Positions 24,938 through 33,293 are shown, counted from the first letter of the stretch. The stretch: DNA of 64,000 nucleotides from Methanobacteriota archaeon (GCA_023402275.1 JAEXCH010000003.1:8254-72253), one strand, 5' to 3'. The notes: generated by a model not told the origin, from the letters alone. Made by a program: numbers and translations.

Positions 24938-25792
24938 ATGGTCTTTATGGAGAAGGTAAGGATAGAGGAGAATACTGTTCAAGAGACGCTGCTGCTTCCG
25001 GTATGGGGACGTGCACAATGCACGATGAACTATCCCGAACTGTCGATGGACAAGGATGCCGTCGATATCGTGGACAAGGTGGATTATGATTTCTCCAAGA
25101 TCAAATTCCCGAATGATTCCCAATTGATGTATGGAATAAGGCACAGGATGCTTGTGGAAAGGGCAAAGGATTTCGTCAATAAGCATCCGGAGGCAACGAT
25201 AGTGAATCTGGGCTGCGGTCTGGACACCTCATTCTCGCTTGTGGACAACGGAACATGCAGATGGGTGAATCTAGATCTTCCCGATGTCATAGATATGAGG
25301 AAAAGACTATTTGAGCCAAAGGACAGGGAACAGGATCTGGCACATGACGCATTCCAGATGTCATGGATGGATAAGGTAGTATCCGAACCCGGGGAACCGG
25401 TATACGTGATAAGCGGCGGCGTATTCTATTACTTCCAAGAAGAGGACATCAGGAGATTGTTGACAACACTTGCCTACAAATTCCCCGGAGGGGGAGCGTT
25501 CTTTGACTGTGAGAACAAGATGGGAGTAAAACAATCCAACAAGATGGTCGTAAGGTCTGGGAACACAGGTTCTCCGATGTATTTCTACGTGAACAACGCA
25601 GAGAGGACTTTCCGCTCATGGTGTGATGATTTCTCAGAGATAAATGAGATGGATTATACTCCTCCGTACATATCGAACATGAAGGGGATATCGTCAAGAT
25701 CGAAGCTCATGCTCAAACTGATGAACATGATGGGGATAGCGAAATTCGTTGAGATAAGGTTCAAGGATAGAGAACCATCCGATCGAATGTAA
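24938..25792 (+). CDS. LCM/Ppm-family class I SAM-dependent methyltransferase
   Basis: 284 aa. The glycine motif VNLGCGLDTSFSLVDNG (about residues 87-103) followed by WVNLDLPDVIDMRKRLF is the SAM-binding signature of the leucine carboxyl methyltransferase-like family, which includes carboxyl and O-methyltransferases. VYVISGGVFYYFQEEDI matches the next conserved strand. The substrate cannot be read from sequence. ATG 24938 is used; ATG 24947 is an equal alternative because neither has a strong ribosome site. Single gene; the next gene has its own TATA-like CCTATATACTC. Confidence 0.82.
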   Translation: MVFMEKVRIEENTVQETLLLPVWGRAQCTMNYPELSMDKDAVDIVDKVDYDFSKIKFPNDSQLMYGIRHRMLVERAKDFVNKHPEATIVNLGCGLDTSFSLVDNGTCRWVNLDLPDVIDMRKRLFEPKDREQDLAHDAFQMSWMDKVVSEPGEPVYVISGGVFYYFQEEDIRRLLTTLAYKFPGGGAFFDCENKMGVKQSNKMVVRSGNTGSPMYFYVNNAERTFRSWCDDFSEINEMDYTPPYISNMKGISSRSKLMLKLMNMMGIAKFVEIRFKDREPSDRM

Positions 25793-25844
25793 AAAGGGTC
25801 CCAATTCTGATACTCCTATATACTCTCAACACAATCCGAAGGGT

Positions 25845-26216
25845 ATGTCATGCAATGACCCGGAGAAACATTACTGCGCAATGTGCAACGATATGGGAGG
25901 GTTCGCCCCCGATACACTGAAGATGATCAGAGAACTCAATCCGAGTTTCATGGAGAATCTTCACGTCATGGATAAGTTCATGACCGAGGACCTTGCTCTT
26001 GACAAGAAGACCAAGAGACTCATCGCATTGGCTTGCGTTGCAGTGAGGATGTGCGATGACTGCATATATCCTCAGGCAAAGGTCGCAAAGAACTACGGAG
26101 CAACCAAGGAAGAGATATTGGAGGCGATCCAGGTGGCCGTCCTAACAGGCGGTGTACCGTGTTGGTCCACTGCCAAAGAAGGGATCGCCAGACTCTTTGA
26201 GGAATGGGAAGACTGA
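25845..26216 (+). CDS. carboxymuconolactone decarboxylase / AhpD-like protein
   Basis: 123 aa all-helical protein. The core ALDKKTKRLIALACVAVRMC-x2-C and LEAIQVAVLTGGVPCW match the CMD/AhpD family. The central CDDC pair corresponds to the redox CxxC of AhpD-like disulfide reductases. An extra CAMC pair lies near residue 11, so metal or thiol chemistry is likely. The usual histidine after CxxC is not at the typical place (DDCIYPQAKVA), so peroxidase-reductase function is uncertain. Followed by a strong hairpin terminator. Confidence 0.82.
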   Translation: MSCNDPEKHYCAMCNDMGGFAPDTLKMIRELNPSFMENLHVMDKFMTEDLALDKKTKRLIALACVAVRMCDDCIYPQAKVAKNYGATKEEILEAIQVAVLTGGVPCWSTAKEGIARLFEEWED

Positions 26217-26231
26217 ACTCTTTATGAAACA

Positions 26232-26255
26232 TTGACCAGCTCTTTAGCTGGTCAA
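26232..26255 (+). terminator. 10-bp perfect hairpin after the AhpD-like gene
   Basis: TTGACCAGCT-CTTT-AGCTGGTCAA, 16 bases past the stop at 26216. A perfect 10-bp stem with a 4-base loop, followed by AT-rich DNA that also holds the TATA-like element of acnA. Likely transcript end; an operator for acnA is the alternative. Confidence 0.55.
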
Positions 26256-26298
26256 ACTTGATATATCTTATTTTATTTAGTAATCTAGAGTGGTTACT

Positions 26299-28929
26299 AT
26301 GACAGACATCGGCGATTGCAGGAAGAGGTTGGAGACAGAAGAGGGGAAAATAACCATCTTCAGTCTCAGGGAGCTTGAGAAGAAAGGTATAGTAAAGGAC
26401 CTCAGCAAGATGCCGTATTCCATCAAGGTCATAGTCGAATCGATGCTCAGGAACAGGGATGGGGATGTCATCACCGATGATGATGTCAAAGCCATATCAT
26501 CATGGAGCCCGAAGGGAAACGATGATCACGACATACCTTGGATGCCTGCGAGAGTACTTCTTCAAGATCTAACAGGCGGAGCAGCCGTCACAGATCTGGC
26601 CTCCATGAGGGAGGCCGTATCGATGATGGGCAAGGACCCGGAATCCATCAACCCACTCGTTCCTGTAGATCTTGTTATCGACCACTCGATACAGACAGAT
26701 TATGCAGGATGTTCCGAAGCACAGGACCTCAACGAGAAATTGGAATTCGAGAGGAACAGTGAAAGGTACGCATTGTTCAAATGGGCTCAGAACGCATTCA
26801 AGAATTTCAGGGTCGTACCCCCCGGTAACGGGATATGCCACCAGGTGAATCTGGAGTATCTTTCCCCAGTCATCCACGTTAAAGAGGAGAAGGGAGAACT
26901 CTTAGCATATCCGGACTCATGTTTCGGTACTGATTCCCACACCACACAGATCAATGGATTAGGGGTTGTCGGATGGGGCGTTGGAGGAATAGAGGCAGAA
27001 GCGGTCATGGTAGGGCAGCCCAGCTACATGGGGATCCCGGAAGTTGTCGGATTCAAATTAACGAACAAGCTATCAAAAGGAGTTAACGCAACAGATCTTG
27101 TTCTGACGGTCGTTCAAATGCTCAGAGAAAAGAAAGTGGTCGGAAAGTTCGTGGAGTTCTACGGACCAGGATATCAAAACCTTTGTCTTGCCGACAGGTC
27201 AACAATAGCCAACATGGGCCCGGAGTACGGAGCGACAATGGGATTCTGTCCTATTGATGATAAAACCATAGAGTACCTAAAACTCACAGGAAGGGATCCG
27301 AAACATATCGATGCCATCGAGAAGTATGCAAAGGAACAGACCCTTTGGTATGATGGGGAGCCTGAATATTCCGATACTTTGGAACTAGATCTTTCGACCG
27401 TAAGACCATGCCTCGCAGGATACAAGAGACCGCAGGATAGGATAGATCTCTCAGACATGAAGAAAGAATTCACAGACGTCCTCAAGGCTTTTGATATCAA
27501 AGACAAAAGAGAGCCAGAAGGAGAGAGGATGGGAGACGGATCGCTAGTCATAGCATCCATCACTTCGTGCACCAACACTGCTAATCCGTCCGTGATGATC
27601 GCAGCAGGGTTGGTTGCAAAGAAAGCGAACGAACTTGGCCTAAAACCAAAAAGATTCGTTAAGACATCCCTTGCTCCGGGTTCAAAAGTTGTTACCGAAT
27701 ATCTCAAGGATGCAGGATTACAGGATCATCTGGATGCAATGGGATTCCAGTGCTGCGGATACGGATGCATGACATGTATAGGTAACAGCGGTCCGCTGTC
27801 CGAAGAGGTAAGTGAGGAGATAAGATCGAACGATCTCGTTGTTGCAGCGATAGCATCAAGCAACAGGAACTTCGAAGGAAGGATACATGCATTGGTGAAA
27901 GCGAACTATCTGGCATCGCCCCCTCTGGTCGTTGCATTCGCTATCGCGGGTCGTGTAGATATCGATATGGACAATGAACCTCTGGTATCAGTTGACGGCA
28001 AGGACATCTACCTGAAGGATATCTGGCCGACGGATGAGGAGATCGATGCCCTCACAGAGAAATATGTGACTGCTGAGACATTCTCATCGCAGTACAAGGA
28101 CATATTCAAAGGATCGAAGAGATGGGATGACATTGAGAGTACGGATTCACCGTTATTCAAATGGGATCAGAATTCCACTTACATAAGGAACCCACCGTTC
28201 TTTGATGAGCTGTTCGAGGAACCCGACATAAAGAGCATAAAGGGTGCAAGGTGCCTCGTAATGCTCGGGGATTCGATAACTACAGATCACATCTCACCCG
28301 CTGGATCATTCGGCCCCAAGTCAGATGCCGGAAGGTATCTGATATCCCTTGGCGTAGAGGAGAAGGATTTCAACTCATACGGATCAAGAAGGGCAAATCA
28401 TGAAGTGATGGTAAGAGGGACATTTGCCAACATAAGATTGAAGAACCAACTTACTCCCGGAAAGGAAGGAAGTTCATCCAAATACTTCCCTGAGAACAAA
28501 GAGGATACCATATTCGAAGTGTCAAGACTTTACGAGGAGGATATGACGCCGCTGGTCGTCCTCGCAGGAAAGGAATACGGGACCGGAAGTTCAAGGGATT
28601 GGGCCGCAAAGGGTCCGAACCTGCTTGGAATAAAGGCGGTCATTGCAGAATCATTCGAGAGGATACACAGGTCCAACCTCGTCGGAATGGGAATAGTCCC
28701 CCTTCAATATCTTGATGGTCAGAACGCATCGACTCTGAAACTAAATGGTTCTGAAACCTTAGATATCGATCTGGATGATCTTGAACCTAAAGGCATTGTA
28801 AGAGTAACAGCGTACAGGGACGGAAAGAAGCTGGAGTTCGACACCATATGCAGAGTGGATGTTCCGATCGAAGTGGAATATATTGCGAACGGCGGCATAC
28901 TTCAGTATGTGTTGAGAGGAATGATATGA
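26299..28929 (+). CDS. acnA: aconitate hydratase (AcnA type)
   Basis: 876 aa from ATG 26299; a GTG nine bases upstream is also open. Full-length AcnA/IRP-type aconitase interconverting citrate and isocitrate. Visible: VDLVIDHSIQTDYAG, FGTDSHTTQINGLGV, cluster ligands in SITSCTNTANPSV and YGCMTCIGNSGPL, substrate-binding SSNRNFEGRIH, and the swivel domain KEYGTGSSRDWAAKGP. Nothing is missing. With the isocitrate dehydrogenase at 35922-37148 it would take citrate to 2-oxoglutarate for glutamate synthesis. The stop is one base from the convergent HepT stop. Confidence 0.95.
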   Translation: MTDIGDCRKRLETEEGKITIFSLRELEKKGIVKDLSKMPYSIKVIVESMLRNRDGDVITDDDVKAISSWSPKGNDDHDIPWMPARVLLQDLTGGAAVTDLASMREAVSMMGKDPESINPLVPVDLVIDHSIQTDYAGCSEAQDLNEKLEFERNSERYALFKWAQNAFKNFRVVPPGNGICHQVNLEYLSPVIHVKEEKGELLAYPDSCFGTDSHTTQINGLGVVGWGVGGIEAEAVMVGQPSYMGIPEVVGFKLTNKLSKGVNATDLVLTVVQMLREKKVVGKFVEFYGPGYQNLCLADRSTIANMGPEYGATMGFCPIDDKTIEYLKLTGRDPKHIDAIEKYAKEQTLWYDGEPEYSDTLELDLSTVRPCLAGYKRPQDRIDLSDMKKEFTDVLKAFDIKDKREPEGERMGDGSLVIASITSCTNTANPSVMIAAGLVAKKANELGLKPKRFVKTSLAPGSKVVTEYLKDAGLQDHLDAMGFQCCGYGCMTCIGNSGPLSEEVSEEIRSNDLVVAAIASSNRNFEGRIHALVKANYLASPPLVVAFAIAGRVDIDMDNEPLVSVDGKDIYLKDIWPTDEEIDALTEKYVTAETFSSQYKDIFKGSKRWDDIESTDSPLFKWDQNSTYIRNPPFFDELFEEPDIKSIKGARCLVMLGDSITTDHISPAGSFGPKSDAGRYLISLGVEEKDFNSYGSRRANHEVMVRGTFANIRLKNQLTPGKEGSSSKYFPENKEDTIFEVSRLYEEDMTPLVVLAGKEYGTGSSRDWAAKGPNLLGIKAVIAESFERIHRSNLVGMGIVPLQYLDGQNASTLKLNGSETLDIDLDDLEPKGIVRVTAYRDGKKLEFDTICRVDVPIEVEYIANGGILQYVLRGMI

Positions 28930-28930
28930 G

Positions 28931-29206
28931 TCAATCTAGATCGATCATGATCTCTTGACATTGCTCCAAGAGATCTGGTACGATATCATTTACCGTGCTC
29001 CATACAATTTTCAGGTCTATCGTTCCATATCTATGTGCAATGATATCTCTGAACTTTGCAAGCCCCCTCCATTCAGTATCTGGATAATTTGATAGTATGT
29101 CAGAAGGCATACGCTTTACTGCTTCACCGATCTGTTCAAGACTAAAAGCACAAACTATCTGATATTGTTTATTACTTAGGAATTCATCTTCATCATTGCC
29201 GTACAA
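28931..29206 (-). CDS. hepT: HepT-like HEPN toxin (DUF86), start codon unresolved
   Basis: 91 aa from TTG 29206, but the family match continues upstream in frame: NNLRTIIDYCNTIIETVEL precedes the TTG (to about 29260), so the listed frame lacks the first helix. HEPN RNase motif RDIIAHRY (R-x4-H) is present near the C terminus, and SLEQIGEAVKRMPSDIL is the typical central helix. HepT is the toxin of HEPN/MNT modules and is neutralised by AMPylation by MntA. No ATG, GTG or TTG exists between the upstream in-frame TAG and this TTG, so it is either translated from a rare start, N-terminally truncated, or dead. Confidence 0.7.
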   Translation of the reverse strand: MYGNDEDEFLSNKQYQIVCAFSLEQIGEAVKRMPSDILSNYPDTEWRGLAKFRDIIAHRYGTIDLKIVWSTVNDIVPDLLEQCQEIMIDLD

Positions 29207-29264
29207 TTCAACGGTCTCAATGATAGTGTTGCAATAATCGATAATTGTCCGAAGATTATTCTTA

Positions 29265-29558
29265 TTAGGTGTCGTATATAAGCACCCCTTCTTTCTTTGC
29301 TATTCCAACAAAATCCTGATCCGTAGAATTATCACTAACAACATCAACGTCACAATCAAGTGCTTTCGAAAGATCATCTATGAAACAACCTAATTGCACC
29401 ATATTCTTTATTTCACCAAGTGTAATAAGGAAATCATAATCACTCAAATCGTTATGATCGCCACGAGCTCTGGATCCAAAAAGATAGATCCTTTCGACTC
29501 CATATTGTGCGGCAATAGGCGAAATCCTTTGACATATTTCGTCGAATGATAGATTCAT
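29265..29558 (-). CDS. mntA: MntA-like minimal nucleotidyltransferase antitoxin
   Basis: 97 aa. The nucleotidyltransferase motif LFGSRARGDHNDLSDYDF (GS-x10-DxD) is intact, and the third carboxylate appears in LDCDVDVVSD. In HEPN/MNT toxin-antitoxin pairs the MNT protein transfers AMP onto a tyrosine of HepT and so silences the RNase. The gene lies directly upstream of hepT with the usual order. ATG 29558. Its intact active site next to a toxin frame without a normal start is notable. Confidence 0.88.
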   Translation of the reverse strand: MNLSFDEICQRISPIAAQYGVERIYLFGSRARGDHNDLSDYDFLITLGEIKNMVQLGCFIDDLSKALDCDVDVVSDNSTDQDFVGIAKKEGVLIYDT

Positions 29559-29695
29559 AGGCTCACTTTGATCCCAACGCTCTATCGAAATCTAATGGTA
29601 TAATAGTTGCTATTTTTCTTTGTATGTTTAGTTCTGGCAATCACGGAAGGAAAATATCCGATACCTTTAATAGCAGGATGGAAATCATCCATTAA

Positions 29696-29768
29696 GGGCC
29701 CGTGGGGTAGCTTGGTATCCTTGTAGCTTCGGGAGTTACTGACTCCGGTTCAAATCCGGGCGGGCCCA
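29696..29768 (+). tRNA. tRNA-Pro (anticodon CGG)
   Basis: 73 nt cloverleaf: acceptor GGGCCCG pairs with CGGGCCC plus discriminator A; anticodon stem GTAGC/GTTAC holds loop TTCGGGA, giving anticodon CGG at 29730-29732 with G37, as expected for proline. T arm TCCGG-TTCAAAT-CCGGG. No CCA is encoded and there is no intron. A TATA-like TTTAATAG lies about 20 bases upstream. It sits between the HepT/MntA and DinJ/YafQ modules, a typical setting for an integration site. Confidence 0.93.
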
Positions 29769-30041
29769 CTGATTTTCACAGCCAGACATCGGTTTTAAAA
29801 ACGGATCAAAGTTTGTGGTCAATAAATTAGGAATTACAGGTTATTCGCGTCTGTATTTATGCTCTATTCATTATTCCAATTGTATCCTTTGTAAAATATG
29901 ATTTTCGTCTGATTCAATATTAAATCCGCCGCATAAAGTATTCAGTTTATGTAGTTTAAGTGCTGATGAAAGTTTTGATAAATAATTAAATTAATGATGT
30001 TGATTCAAATACTAAACTAAGTTATATTAATTGTAATTATA
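29769..30041. other. AT-rich gap between tRNA-Pro and dinJ
   Basis: About 270 bases, markedly AT-rich towards the right. I see no ORF with a ribosome site, no repeat of the tRNA 3' end and no strong hairpin. It probably holds only the dinJ promoter at its right end. Confidence 0.5.
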
Positions 30042-30062
30042 ATGTATATTAATTTATATAAT

Positions 30063-30076
30063 ATTGTATATACAAT
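30063..30076. promoter_or_regulatory. perfect 14-bp palindrome, candidate DinJ operator
   Basis: ATTGTATATACAAT is its own reverse complement and lies 14 bases before the dinJ ATG (30090), within TATA-rich DNA. Antitoxins of the DinJ/RelB type repress their own operon by binding such palindromes, so autoregulation is the simplest reading. Confidence 0.5.
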
Positions 30077-30089
30077 GTATGGATATAAT

Positions 30090-30356
30090 ATGTCAAATAC
30101 GACAATTAACATAAGATTGGACTCTGAAGTGAAAAAGGCAGCACAGGACCTTTTTTCGGAGTTAGGCATGGATATGACCACTGCCGTGAACATATTCCTA
30201 CGTCAATCAATAAGAGAACAATGTATACCATTTGAGATAAAGCTTGATAAGCCTAATCATTTGACGACAGCAACATTATATGATGCTGAGAATAAAAAGA
30301 ATGTATGTGGCCCATTCGATTCTGTAGAGGATCTTATGGAGGACCTTAATGCTTAA
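30090..30356 (+). CDS. dinJ: RelB/DinJ family antitoxin
   Basis: 88 aa from ATG 30090 (MSNTTINIRLDSEVKK). The earlier in-frame ATGs at 30042 and 30075 lie at or before the operator. The N-terminal ribbon-helix-helix (INIRLDSEVKKAAQDLFSEL then GMDMTTAVNIFLRQSI) dimerises and binds DNA; the C-terminal part (DSVEDLMEDLNA) wraps the toxin. It neutralises the YafQ-type toxin that overlaps it by 8 bases. Base composition is more AT-rich than that of the housekeeping genes, which suggests acquisition. Confidence 0.9.
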   Translation: MSNTTINIRLDSEVKKAAQDLFSELGMDMTTAVNIFLRQSIREQCIPFEIKLDKPNHLTTATLYDAENKKNVCGPFDSVEDLMEDLNA

Positions 30357-30633
30357 GATCAATTATCAGGTGCAATTCAAGAAAGATTATAGGACGACTA
30401 TAAAAAGGGGACAAAGGCCAGAACTACTTAGAGAGGTCATCGGTATATTGGCAGAAGAAAAGACTTTGCCTGGCCGATATCGTGATCACAAGCTTGCAGA
30501 CTCCAAAGGATACAAAGATGTGAGGGAGTGTCATATTCAGCCAGATTGGTTATTAATCTATAAAATTCAGGAAGACCAAGGTATATTGTTATTGATAAGG
30601 ACAGGATCACATAGTGACTTGTTCAAAGCATAA
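30349..30633 (+). CDS. yafQ: YafQ/RelE-type mRNA-interferase toxin
   Basis: 94 aa. It matches the YafQ branch of the RelE superfamily: QFKKDYRTTIKRGQ at the N terminus, DHKLADSKGYKDVRECHIQP in the middle (conserved His and Asp residues) and LLIRTGSHSDLF at the end (conserved RTGSHSDLF). YafQ cleaves mRNA in the ribosome A site. Its ATG overlaps the end of dinJ (TTAATGCTTAAG), which couples toxin to antitoxin synthesis. All motif residues are present, so the pair looks functional. Confidence 0.92.
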   Translation: MLKINYQVQFKKDYRTTIKRGQRPELLREVIGILAEEKTLPGRYRDHKLADSKGYKDVRECHIQPDWLLIYKIQEDQGILLLIRTGSHSDLFKA

Positions 30634-30730
30634 CAGGACGTCCTATAAAAAATGGCGAATTGTTTCGACTACTATCTTCATTCAATGAAACAATAATAAG
30701 TCACACGATCATACAAAGGTAGGTCAAATC

Positions 30731-30952
30731 ATGAAATGTCCGCATTGTAACGAAAAGATGGAAAAGGGAAGTTCATTCGGTAATCAGAATACTCCTTTCA
30801 TCTTTATATCAGATGAAAAAAGGAAGAAGAAAGGATTGAAAGGCTACGCTATGAAAGATTCAGTGATGGCAGTGTCACTCTCAGGTAATGAACAACCTTC
30901 TTGGTATTGTCCCAAATGTAAGAGGATGCTCATCACCGTGATAAAGAACTGA
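30731..30952 (+). CDS. small PF20097-like zinc-ribbon protein
   Basis: 73 aa with two CxxC knuckles: MKCPHCNEKMEKGSSF at the N terminus and WYCPKCKRMLITV at the C terminus, separated by a basic loop (SDEKRKKKGLKG). This is a stand-alone zinc ribbon found widely in gut bacteria and archaea; its function is unknown. ATG 30731 with AGGTAGGTC-like purines upstream. Its stop overlaps the frame of an ABC ATPase remnant that starts at this point, so the gene may have been dropped into an older transporter gene. Confidence 0.75.
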   Translation: MKCPHCNEKMEKGSSFGNQNTPFIFISDEKRKKKGLKGYAMKDSVMAVSLSGNEQPSWYCPKCKRMLITVIKN

Positions 30953-31046
30953 TTATGTCATGAGGCCCGACCTGATCATGGAAGCCTATGGCGTGGAGAT
31001 ATCACTCGAGAACATATGCGGTAGAAAAAGGGTCATTGTGATCTGA
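30948..31046 (+). pseudogene. C-terminal remnant of a FecE-type ABC ATPase
   Basis: In one frame this reads TDYVMRPDLIMEAYGVEISL then ENICGRKRVIVI and a TGA at 31044-31046. This corresponds to the last ~32 residues of iron/cobalamin ABC ATPases (typically T-P-E-x-I-x-x-V-Y-G-V ... G-R-P-x-V-I-P). No upstream part of the gene survives; the zinc-ribbon gene ends where the match begins. It is the second such tail in the window, with a different sequence from the one at 19751. Confidence 0.65.
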
Positions 31047-31057
31047 AATCACTTCTT

Positions 31058-32587
31058 TCATATTTCGATATGGATCATGTCTCTGCTAAGGGTGAATGTC
31101 TGGTCAATGACATATCCCGATGGCATATGGCCTACGTTTGCGTTATTCAACCATTTTGTGCCAGCCTGTGCAGTGGCCTCGCAGTAGTAGTAATTCACTT
31201 CGTCAATCGTAACATGCGATCCGGAACCACCGGAAACGTTCACTCCTGCGGCCACGTGGGCGGCAACAATGTCGTTGCCGTTATAGCAGTAGATGTAGTG
31301 CAGGACGGTCTCGTACCCCATTGCTTCCATGATCGATGCGAACAGGAAAGCATGATCCTCACAATCCCCATTGCCTTCCCATAGTGTCTCGGCAGGAAGT
31401 TTCCAATAATCCTCCACTCCTTTGCTGTCTTCATCCGTTTCGTATGAGATGCTTTGTACCATCTTCAGTATGCAATTGACGCGTTCGATATCACTCATAC
31501 CCGCTGTCAGTTCCTGAAGGGATACTGCGATCCTATCAATAAGGGGATCATTTTGAAGAACGTATCTGTCCATCTCACCATAACCGCCTGACCGAGGAAC
31601 ATCCGCGGTCAAAGCCTCATAGTATTCCGAGAATGTCATGGTTATGTCCATGACGGCGGCTCTGTTGTTCAGTTTGAGTATGTTCGTCAATGCAGAGTAC
31701 CAGGTCACTTCTTGGTATTTCCATGCAAATCTCTTGTCTGTGACCTCTTCAACGATCTCGACAATGTTAAAGGTCGAGGTCTTGCCGTCGGAATATGTCA
31801 TGGTATGTGTGATCGACAAAGCCCTTCCGTGATCCATCTCCAAAGAAACAGTATCCAAACCTATGGATCCCGTTTTATCAAGAAGGACCTCCCCGGTGAT
31901 CAGATCCTCGACCATCCATTCTCTTTGTTCCACTCCTAAGTTATATGTCGAACTCAATGTGAGGGTCGTCGGAGTGGTCAACGATGATGATATGACGGTG
32001 AATGATGCATCATATATTGGTTTGAATCTCCCCTCAAAGATGGCATTCTCTGTCACTTCAACGGAAAAGACCTCTTCAGAGGAGATGAACACGTCATCAT
32101 CGAACCATCCTATGAATTCATATCCTGCTCTGGGCTGAGCGGACAGTGTTGCAATGCTGTCAGTCGATATAACACAACTTCCGCTAACGATGCCTCCAAG
32201 GGTACTGGAATATACATGAACGAAACAAATATCGTCTGTCTGATCAATTGCCAGATCATCATTTGATAGTACAACTAATCTGTAAGCCTCAGTCGATGAC
32301 AGAAGTTTACCGAGTTTGTACCAACCGCTAAGGGGAACGTTGGTCTCGAAAGGTGTATCAGCGGTTGCGTATTCCACATCCAGCGAATCGAAAATATCTG
32401 TAAGATCATCATTCATCGATGGGTGGATGGATTGGTCTTTACCGTAATCGGTTGACTGTCTTCCGTCGGTATCATTTCCATTGATAGGTCCGAATACCAT
32501 TGTCAATCCTACGACGAGTGCAAGAATGAGTAAGGCGGACAACAAGACCTCTCTTTGTAAAGATGGCGTCAATCGATCACCGCTCAA
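31058..32587 (-). CDS. exported transglutaminase-like protein with InlB-type repeat
   Basis: 509 aa. A hydrophobic helix near the N terminus (LLSALLILALVVGLTMVFG, about 15-33) is a signal anchor. An InlB/Listeria-Bacteroides-like repeat follows (RAGYEFIGWFDDDVFISSEE, ~155-175), and a transglutaminase-like domain lies in the C-terminal half with NGDCEDHAFLFASIMEAMGY carrying the catalytic Cys, then AAHVAAGVNV as the likely His region. The role is probably at the cell surface; substrate unknown. The start is TTG (32587); TTG 32572 is an alternative because TATA-like elements lie at 32593-32611. Distinct from the smaller relative at 13633. Confidence 0.78.
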   Translation of the reverse strand: MSGDRLTPSLQREVLLSALLILALVVGLTMVFGPINGNDTDGRQSTDYGKDQSIHPSMNDDLTDIFDSLDVEYATADTPFETNVPLSGWYKLGKLLSSTEAYRLVVLSNDDLAIDQTDDICFVHVYSSTLGGIVSGSCVISTDSIATLSAQPRAGYEFIGWFDDDVFISSEEVFSVEVTENAIFEGRFKPIYDASFTVISSSLTTPTTLTLSSTYNLGVEQREWMVEDLITGEVLLDKTGSIGLDTVSLEMDHGRALSITHTMTYSDGKTSTFNIVEIVEEVTDKRFAWKYQEVTWYSALTNILKLNNRAAVMDITMTFSEYYEALTADVPRSGGYGEMDRYVLQNDPLIDRIAVSLQELTAGMSDIERVNCILKMVQSISYETDEDSKGVEDYWKLPAETLWEGNGDCEDHAFLFASIMEAMGYETVLHYIYCYNGNDIVAAHVAAGVNVSGGSGSHVTIDEVNYYYCEATAQAGTKWLNNANVGHMPSGYVIDQTFTLSRDMIHIEI

Positions 32588-32723
32588 TGATATATAGTCT
32601 ATATAACAGATAAATCACTTTCGTATGAATCATTTCATTTTCGACAAATGACTTATATCGATCTGAAGCAGACCGACGCCCATAGATTTTCAAAATGTTG
32701 GAAGAATAAGATCGAAAATTGTT

Positions 32724-33293
32724 TTATGAAGCATCTCTGCAGACCCTCAGGAAGTACTCGTGGACCCTTGTATCTCCGCTGATCTCCGGATGGAATGTCA
32801 TTGCTAGTTGATCATCATACCTCGCTGCCACGATCCTGTTGTCCACACTGGCGATGGGGCGTACATCCTTTCCGACGGATTCTATGACAGGTGCTCTTAT
32901 GAATCTCATGGGTATTCTTCCGCATCCTTCGAATTCCGATGAGACCGTGAAACTTCCCAATTGTCTTCCATATGCGTTTCTTTGGATCGTCATAGGTATG
33001 GTCGCCAAACATGCGTCATTTCCCTGTATCTCCTCTGCAAGCAGGATAGCACCCGCACATGTACCCATGACTGGCAGTCCACTCTCTATCAATGATCTGA
33101 CTGGTTCTACCATCCCCATATCATTGAGCAGTTTTCTCATGGTGGTGCTCTCCCCACCGGGTATGACCATGCCATTCATTGTATTGTCGAGGTCGTTCTT
33201 CTTTCTGATGTAGAATGTATCCGAATCTAAAGACCTTAACATTGTAGAGTGTTCTGCGAACGCCCCTTGCAACGCAAGTATCCCTATCCTCAT
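32724..33293 (-). CDS. pdxT: pyridoxal 5'-phosphate synthase glutaminase subunit
   Basis: 189 aa. PdxT releases ammonia from glutamine and passes it to PdxS for direct pyridoxal phosphate synthesis. Visible: ILALQGAFAEH at the N terminus, PGGESTTMRKL (oxyanion loop), the nucleophile Cys in VMGTCAGAILLAEE and the His/Glu pair in TFHPEISGD. ATG overlaps the pdxS stop (ATGA), so the two subunits are made together. Complete; normal length. Confidence 0.96.
   Translation of the reverse strand: MRIGILALQGAFAEHSTMLRSLDSDTFYIRKKNDLDNTMNGMVIPGGESTTMRKLLNDMGMVEPVRSLIESGLPVMGTCAGAILLAEEIQGNDACLATIPMTIQRNAYGRQLGSFTVSSEFEGCGRIPMRFIRAPVIESVGKDVRPIASVDNRIVAARYDDQLAMTFHPEISGDTRVHEYFLRVCRDAS

Noticed and set aside
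29696..29768. Direct repeat of the tRNA 3' end marking an integrated element
   Set aside because: I looked for CCGGGCGGGCCC-like copies within the islet and did not find one; the tRNA is intact and stands alone.
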